Shown: piece by piece, positions 5,995-10,601 of the stretch | Layout of the letters: every line of letters begins with the position of its first letter | Position numbering within the stretch: the stretch's first letter is position 1 | Source: Ardenticatenia bacterium | GTDB lineage: Bacteria; Chloroflexota; Anaerolineae; Aggregatilineales; Aggregatilineaceae | Length of the DNA: 10,601 nt | Direction of reading: 5' to 3' | Assembly (NCBI GenBank): GCA_026984385.1 | Contig: JALSSH010000360.1 | Span: 1 to 10,601 of the forward strand | Made by a program: the position numbers and the translations under genes | The notes under the pieces: model-generated | What the model saw: the letters and a program-made list of their open reading frames with translations, nothing else | Told to the model about the DNA's origin: nothing | The model's database searches: none

Positions 5995-6918
5995 ATGCAA
6001 ACACAACTTCGGAAACATCATGCGCTTGTTGCGCACTTGCCGCACCTGGTGCGGCTCACTCGCTGGGAGGAACACGTGCTTTTCACCGTGCCGGTGACGT
6101 TGCTCGGCGCGGTGGTGGCGATCTATCGGCACGCACTCCCTGCAGACGCGCCTCGCTTGGTGGCGTTGGTTTTGGCCGCCAATTTGTGCGCCGTAGCTTT
6201 TGCCTTCATGGTCAACGATCTGGAAGACGCGCCCGACGATGCCCGTGAGCCGTCCCGTCGGGTGCGTAACGTGGTCGCGTGCGGCGCGTTGGCGCGACGC
6301 CCCGCCTGGCACGGGACGACGGCAATGGGCATATTGGCGCTTGGGCTGTATCTCCCGCTGGGGGTAACGGTGAGCGCTGTGGGCGCGTTCATATTGGCGT
6401 TGGGCTTTTTGTATTCGTGGCGCGGCGTGCGCTTGAAGGCCTGGCCGCTTGTTGACGTGCTGGCGCATGTGCTGATGCTCAGCGCGCTGTTGTTCTTGGC
6501 GGGATATGTGGCGCTGGGCGGTGCGCTGGGTGAGGCGTGGCTTTTGGCGTTGGGGCTGGCGCTGTTTTCGGCTTATGGGCAGTTCTATAATCAATTGCGG
6601 GACTACCACGCGGACCGTTTGGCCGGTTTGCGCAACACCGCCTCGCTTGTGGGGCGAGACGGCGCTCGTTGGGCGATGTGGAGCAGCCTGGCGGGCGGGG
6701 GGGTATGTATGGGGGCCGCGTTGTTGAGCGGCTGGCTGCCGCCCTCGCTGGCGGCGGCGGTCGCGTTGACTGCGCCGTTGGCCTGGCTTCTGCGCAGCCA
6801 CGCGGATATGCGCGGCACGCCTGCCCTTGACGCAACGGGCCGCTTGCAAAACGGCGCGATGATCGCGGTCACTCTGGCGCTGGTGGGCTGGTTGGCCTGG
6901 GCGTTGTGGGGGCGATGA
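5995..6918 (+). CDS. UbiA-family prenyltransferase (MenA/BchG/DGGGP-synthase type)
   Basis: A 307-residue integral membrane protein with about eight or nine hydrophobic segments, the family's usual size. UbiA enzymes attach a polyprenyl chain from its diphosphate to an acceptor (quinone ring precursor, chlorophyllide, heme or glycerol phosphate). Both Mg-diphosphate motifs are intact: NxxxDxxxD as Asn74/Asp78/Asp82 in 'VNDLEDAPDDAREPSR', and the second motif 'NQLRDYHADRLAG' with Asp203 and Asp207. The second motif, with its following 'LRNTASLVGR', looks most like MenA-type enzymes, but the acceptor is not decidable. The frame extends upstream to a GTG at 5899. I chose ATG 5995 because the extra 32 residues are not membrane-like and a candidate promoter lies inside them. 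The ribosome site is poor: GAGGA is 17 bases away. The neighbours give no pathway clue. Confidence 0.87.
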   Translation: MQTQLRKHHALVAHLPHLVRLTRWEEHVLFTVPVTLLGAVVAIYRHALPADAPRLVALVLAANLCAVAFAFMVNDLEDAPDDAREPSRRVRNVVACGALARRPAWHGTTAMGILALGLYLPLGVTVSAVGAFILALGFLYSWRGVRLKAWPLVDVLAHVLMLSALLFLAGYVALGGALGEAWLLALGLALFSAYGQFYNQLRDYHADRLAGLRNTASLVGRDGARWAMWSSLAGGGVCMGAALLSGWLPPSLAAAVALTAPLAWLLRSHADMRGTPALDATGRLQNGAMIAVTLALVGWLAWALWGR

Positions 6919-6934
6919 AGTTGCGACCAGCGGG

Positions 6935-7007
6935 ACAAAACTCGCTCGCTCCCCGTCCACGCCACATTGACAGGGGAGGGCATTCTAAATTTGGGGCGAG
7001 TTTTTGT
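6935..7007 (+). repeat. Nested inverted repeat, possible terminator after the UbiA gene
   Basis: The outer arms ACAAAACTCGC (6935-6945) and GCGAGTTTTTGT (6996-7007) are complementary apart from one extra T. Inside them CTCCCCGTC (6949-6957) pairs with GACAGGGGAG (6969-6978) with a bulged A. GGGGCGAG followed by TTTTT (6993-7005) can also pair with the C-rich left side, giving a terminator-like GC stem plus U-run. It begins 17 bp after the UbiA stop codon, so transcript termination or 3'-end protection is the simplest role. A small dispersed palindromic element is an alternative. The rest of the gap to 7155 shows no convincing gene. Confidence 0.55.
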
Positions 7008-7155
7008 GGAGCGGAGGGACGCCTGCGAGCCGCTGCCCCCAAGCTGGGACGCACCCATTGACGGCCACAAGCTGCGCAAGGGCCTCAAGATCGGCTAAGA
7101 TTAGTGGAGAGGTGGCAAATGTTCGCGGGAAGCAGCAAGGGCTAGGCGATAAACT

Positions 7156-10100
7156 ATGAGTTCTCGGATTTTGCTCGTGGGGGATACTCCGGAAACCGCG
7201 TTGCTGGCGGTACAGCTCCAGCAAGAAGGCTATGAGGTGATGCAAGCACGGCGAGGACAAGATGCGTTGGCCCTGGCCGAAGGAGAGCAGCCGAACGTCA
7301 TTTTGCTGGACGCCACGCAGTCCGACAAAGAAAGCACCGAAACTTGTCGGCGTTTGCGCATCAACCCCGCCACCACCCATATCCCCGTAATCTGGATCAC
7401 CGACCAAGCCAGCCCCGACGCGCGCGCCACCGGTTTGTTAGCCGGAGCAACCGACTATTTGACCCAACCGATCCATTTGCCGGAATTGCTCGGGCGCTTG
7501 GAGCGTTTGGCGCGGCTCAACGCGGATATTTCCGCCGAACACGGGCGCTTGCTGGAAGAAATGGCCTATACGGCTCTGGCGGCTCTCTCGGTGGATATGG
7601 CTTGGCTTTTGGCGGCAGACGCGGGCTATCATTGGCTGTTGCATCAATCGTTGGCCTTTGCGCAGGACGAAGAAAACGCCCGGGATTTTTTGGCGCTTTT
7701 CCGCGACGAGCGCGTTGGGGTGCGTTTTCCCCTCGTGCGCGGCAACAACCCTCTGGCCGAGGTGATGTTGCATCGTCAGGTGGTCCTCAACGCTTCGCCG
7801 GACGCTGTGCGCCAGATGCCCAGCGGCGACCTTTTCGCGCCCATCTTTGAGCAGTTTCAATTCCCCTTTGTCAGTTTTATCCCGTTGCTCACCGCCCAAC
7901 GCGCCGTCGGTGTGATGGTGTTGGGCACGCGCGAAACGCCTTTGGCAGATTCCCAGCAGGTGCGCCAATTGCTCAATTCGCTGTGCAGCCAGGCGGCGAT
8001 GGTGGTGGACAATGCCTATTTGTTGGCCGACTTGGCCGCGCGTGACGCGCAGATGCGCGCCGAACAGGCCTTCCGCCAAATGGTCTTAGACACGATGGGC
8101 GAGGGGCTGGTCGTGTTGGACGAAGAAGCCACCATGACCTATGTCAACACGCGCTTACTTCAGCTCATCGGCTATCAGCGTGACGAACTTTACGGGCGTA
8201 GCGTGGGGATGATCTTCCACCCCGCCGACCGTGAGGCGTTGGTCGCCGGCCTGATCGGTTCACGTCGGGCTACGCTGCCTTTTGCCCAGCGGCTTTACAC
8301 TCGGCGGGGTAAAACGATACCCGTGTTGCTCTCGCGAGCTGTTGCGCCTGCTCCGGACGGGCGCGGCACGAGCACCGTTTTGGTGTTGACCGATCTTTCC
8401 GAGCTTCAGCGCAACGAAGAAGCGTTGCGGGTGCAGACGTTGCGCTTGGAGGCCTTGACCCAGGCCGCCAACGCGATTTCTGCGGCCAGCTCTTTTCAAG
8501 AAGTCGTCCAAGTGAGCCTGGATGCTGCGTTGCAAGTGGTGCGCGGGGTGGCGGCGGCGCTCTGGTTGCGAGACGAGGACGAGCCGGACGTGCTCACCGT
8601 GACGGCGGCGCTCGGGCCGTATGACCCGCGCAGGGCGGCGCAGCGGGTGAAGGTGGGACAAGGCGCGGTCGGCAACGTGGCGGCAACGGCTCGCGCGCGT
8701 TTGGTGCGCCAAACAAAACAAGACGCCCAAATCCGCGCCGAATACAGCGCAGACGATGGGAAATTGCCGCGTTCGCTGGTGCTTGTTCCGCTGATCGCGT
8801 TTGACGAGGTGATCGGCGTGTTGGAGGTCATAGACAAGGCCGACGGCACTTTTGACGCGCAAGACCTCGCCACGTTGGAAAGTCTGGCCGGTTCAGCGGC
8901 GATCACGTTGGAAAATACGCGCCTTTTTGAGCAAACGCGCCGCCGTGTCACCGAGCTGAGCACGCTTTTGGACGCCAGCGCCGCCGTGACTTCCACGCTA
9001 GACTTTGGGGACATTTTGCGCCGCATCGCGCGCCGCTTGAGCGTGGCGTTGCAAGTGCAGCGTGTGGTCATTGCGGATTGGGATCGGCGCGCTAATGCGC
9101 TGGTGGTGTTGGCCGAAGTGGTTAACGCTTATTGGTCACCCCAAAGCGGCCCGTTGCGTTCGGCAACAGAAATGCCCGTCGCGCTCTCGGTTGCACGTTC
9201 CGGCCACACCATTTTCCCTCGTTTGAGCGCTTATAACGTCGGCACGGAAACACAAGGCGAGCGTAACCCTTCGGGCTTGGTCGCGGTTGCCGGTTTTCCG
9301 TTGCAGATGGGGCAGCGTGTGGTGGGCGTGCTGATGATTTACGGCGAAAATCCCCACCAGGGCCTGGCCCAAGCCCAGGCCCAAGCCGTCGCCGAGGTGG
9401 CCGCTCGCTGGCAAGAGGTAGTGGCCGAGTACGACGCGGCGGATTGGGATTCGCGCCCGAACCTGACCGATCTTTGTCAGCGCATTTTGCACACGACAGA
9501 GGTTCATTGGTGCAGCGTTTTTGCTTGGTTGCCGGAAAGCGACCAGTTCCGCTTGCTGCGAGAGATGGGGCACGCGCTATGGGTGGAGCGCTCCGAGCAA
9601 GTGTGGGCGACCGAACAGCACCCCAGTTTGCGCCGCGTCTTAGAGCGCGCCGACCCGCTCGTGTTGCGTCCGGACACCCTGGAAAACGATCCGCACACCC
9701 AAGCCTATTTACGCCGCGTGGGGGGCTATGCGTGTTTGGTCGCGCCGTTGCTTATCCGAGGAGAAGCCAGCGGCCTTGTGCAACTGATCGACACCGAACA
9801 CCCGGGCCGCGAATTCGACCGCGCCGAAATTTCGCTTTGTCAGGGCATCGCCAACGTGGTGGGTAACGCGATGGAAAATGCCCAGCTTTACACCGCGCAA
9901 GAACAACGCGCCTCCGCCCTAGAAGCGGCCTATAAAGAGCTGCAAGAAGCCGATCAGCTCAAAGATGATTTGTTGCAAAATCTCTCCCACGAGCTGCGCA
10001 CGCCGCTGACCCACATTTTGGGCTATTTGCGCTTGATGTTGGACGATGCCTTTGGCCCGCTTTCCGCCGAGCAACGCCAAGCGCTGGAGCTGGTCACCGG

Positions 10101-10601
10101 CAAAGCAGAACACCTGGCGCGCTTGGTCAAAGATATCGTTTCTGTGCAAGAAACCAAAGCCTACAACCTTATCCCGAAAGCGGCGCGCTTGGATCGCATC
10201 ATCGGCGGGGCGGTGCGCACGATGGCGGCCAAAGCGCGCGCGAAAAATATCCGCATCGTGCCGCGTTTGCCCGCCGAGCTGCCGCCCGCCTATGTTGATC
10301 CGGTGCGCATGGGAGAAGTTTTTGAGGAATTGCTCGAAAACGCGATCAAGTTCAGCCCCAGCGACACGCAAATCGAGGTTGTGCTAGAAGACCCGGGCGG
10401 CTTGATGTTGCACGCGCGCGTTTGCGACCAGGGCATCGGCATCCCGACGGAGGCGCACGAAAAAGTTTTTTGGCGTTTCTATCAGGTGGACGGCAGCACC
10501 ACGCGCCGTTATGGGGGCACAGGGTTGGGGTTGGCGATTGTGCGCCAGGTGGTGGAAGGGCACAACGGGCGCGTGTGGGTGGAAAGCTCCCCAGGCGAGG
10601 G
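7156..10601 (+). CDS. Multi-domain sensor histidine kinase with degenerate N-terminal receiver domain (partial)
   Basis: At least 1148 residues, with the C-terminus cut by the window edge. There is no membrane segment, so it is probably a cytoplasmic sensor. Order: receiver-like (2-120, phospho-acceptor position Asp52), linker helix, GAF-like (about 135-295), PAS (about 302-420, 'GEGLVVLDEEATMTYVN'), GAF (430-595), GAF-like (600-755), GAF-like (765-915) and a coiled-coil helix. HisKA follows with His945 in 'NLSHELRTPL'. HATPase has its N box at Asn1062 ('ELLENAIKFS'), G1 'DQGIGI' (1091-1096), an F box near 1105 and G2 'GGTGLGLAI'. The kinase core is intact and should autophosphorylate His945. 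The receiver is odd: the usual Asp-Asp pair is Gly9-Asp10, and the conserved Lys is Gln104 ('DYLTQP'). The ATG at 7156 has only a weak AGG nine bases upstream. No partner regulator is in view; the GAF ligands are unknown. Confidence 0.93.
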   Translation, partial: MSSRILLVGDTPETALLAVQLQQEGYEVMQARRGQDALALAEGEQPNVILLDATQSDKESTETCRRLRINPATTHIPVIWITDQASPDARATGLLAGATDYLTQPIHLPELLGRLERLARLNADISAEHGRLLEEMAYTALAALSVDMAWLLAADAGYHWLLHQSLAFAQDEENARDFLALFRDERVGVRFPLVRGNNPLAEVMLHRQVVLNASPDAVRQMPSGDLFAPIFEQFQFPFVSFIPLLTAQRAVGVMVLGTRETPLADSQQVRQLLNSLCSQAAMVVDNAYLLADLAARDAQMRAEQAFRQMVLDTMGEGLVVLDEEATMTYVNTRLLQLIGYQRDELYGRSVGMIFHPADREALVAGLIGSRRATLPFAQRLYTRRGKTIPVLLSRAVAPAPDGRGTSTVLVLTDLSELQRNEEALRVQTLRLEALTQAANAISAASSFQEVVQVSLDAALQVVRGVAAALWLRDEDEPDVLTVTAALGPYDPRRAAQRVKVGQGAVGNVAATARARLVRQTKQDAQIRAEYSADDGKLPRSLVLVPLIAFDEVIGVLEVIDKADGTFDAQDLATLESLAGSAAITLENTRLFEQTRRRVTELSTLLDASAAVTSTLDFGDILRRIARRLSVALQVQRVVIADWDRRANALVVLAEVVNAYWSPQSGPLRSATEMPVALSVARSGHTIFPRLSAYNVGTETQGERNPSGLVAVAGFPLQMGQRVVGVLMIYGENPHQGLAQAQAQAVAEVAARWQEVVAEYDAADWDSRPNLTDLCQRILHTTEVHWCSVFAWLPESDQFRLLREMGHALWVERSEQVWATEQHPSLRRVLERADPLVLRPDTLENDPHTQAYLRRVGGYACLVAPLLIRGEASGLVQLIDTEHPGREFDRAEISLCQGIANVVGNAMENAQLYTAQEQRASALEAAYKELQEADQLKDDLLQNLSHELRTPLTHILGYLRLMLDDAFGPLSAEQRQALELVTGKAEHLARLVKDIVSVQETKAYNLIPKAARLDRIIGGAVRTMAAKARAKNIRIVPRLPAELPPAYVDPVRMGEVFEELLENAIKFSPSDTQIEVVLEDPGGLMLHARVCDQGIGIPTEAHEKVFWRFYQVDGSTTRRYGGTGLGLAIVRQVVEGHNGRVWVESSPGE

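Noticed and set aside
3329..6918. A joint lipid pathway of lipid kinase, P-loop kinase and UbiA prenyltransferase.
   Set aside because: UbiA is divergently transcribed with its own regulatory region, the P-loop substrate is unknown, and no intermediate is shared on the evidence of sequence.
5926..6960. A 344-residue open frame on the minus strand opposite the UbiA gene.
   Set aside because: It is Arg/Gln/Pro-rich with no motif, while the plus frame has intact UbiA aspartate motifs and membrane segments.
6967..6996. A perfect -35 hexamer TTGACA at 6967-6972 as promoter for the kinase gene.
   Set aside because: The only -10-like bases (TAAATT) lie 13 bases away, too close. No acceptable hexamer occurs at 16-18 bases, and the site lies within the hairpin.
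6915..7061. A 48-codon frame whose ATG overlaps the UbiA stop codon (ATGA), like a coupled small gene.
   Set aside because: It has no own ribosome site, its composition is Arg/Gly-rich as in GC-rich noncoding frames, and it passes through the inverted repeat.
6919..7098. The UbiA frame stays open for 59 codons after its TGA, up to a TAA at 7096-7098, suggesting readthrough or a lost stop.
   Set aside because: The UbiA protein already ends normally after its last membrane segment, and the extension runs through the inverted repeat at 6935-7007. Open frames of this length are common by chance in GC-rich DNA.

Overview
The window looks like chromosomal DNA of a Chloroflexota bacterium, most likely Anaerolineae or a relative. 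This is judged from the GC-rich base composition (roughly 60% by eye), the secreted proteins with Thr/Pro/Ser-rich linkers and tails, a secreted HExxH protein with an N-terminal beta-rich domain, and a very long GAF-rich sensor kinase. This is an inference from style and families; no marker gene settles the taxon. No mobile element, CRISPR array, rRNA or phage-like gene is visible.

Layout. On the minus strand at the left edge (1-634) is the 5' part of a class III ABC substrate-binding protein of the BtuF/FhuD/FecB type, with its own promoter at 692-720. A self-contained tRNA-Cys(GCA) unit follows on the plus strand: promoter 867-895, tRNA 907-977, terminator 983-1016. Next come two plus-strand genes: a HAD-IIA sugar-phosphatase-like hydrolase (1130-1951) and a secreted gluzincin-type putative metallopeptidase (2012-3247) ending in a terminator hairpin (3280-3312). 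Three minus-strand genes converge on that terminator. In order of transcription they are an orphan P-loop kinase-like protein (5056-5793), a membrane-anchored SH3-like protein with a Pro/Thr/Ser tail (4359-4988) and a DagK/YegS-type lipid kinase (3329-4330). From a divergent promoter region (5854-5932) a UbiA-family prenyltransferase (5995-6918) is read on the plus strand. A nested inverted repeat (6935-7007) follows it. The right third is one very large sensor histidine kinase (7156 to beyond 10601): degenerate receiver, GAF, PAS, three GAF-like domains, HisKA and an ATPase domain cut by the window edge.

How the genes fit together. The SH3-like protein and the lipid kinase are 28 bp apart and probably co-transcribed, possibly with the P-loop gene. 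The other genes look like independent housekeeping or accessory units. UbiA and the lipid kinase both act on membrane lipids, but nothing in the sequence ties them to one pathway. I do not see a clearly new multi-gene system. The most notable individual items are the receiver domain with missing key residues, the unassigned P-loop kinase family, and the SH3/lipid-kinase pair.
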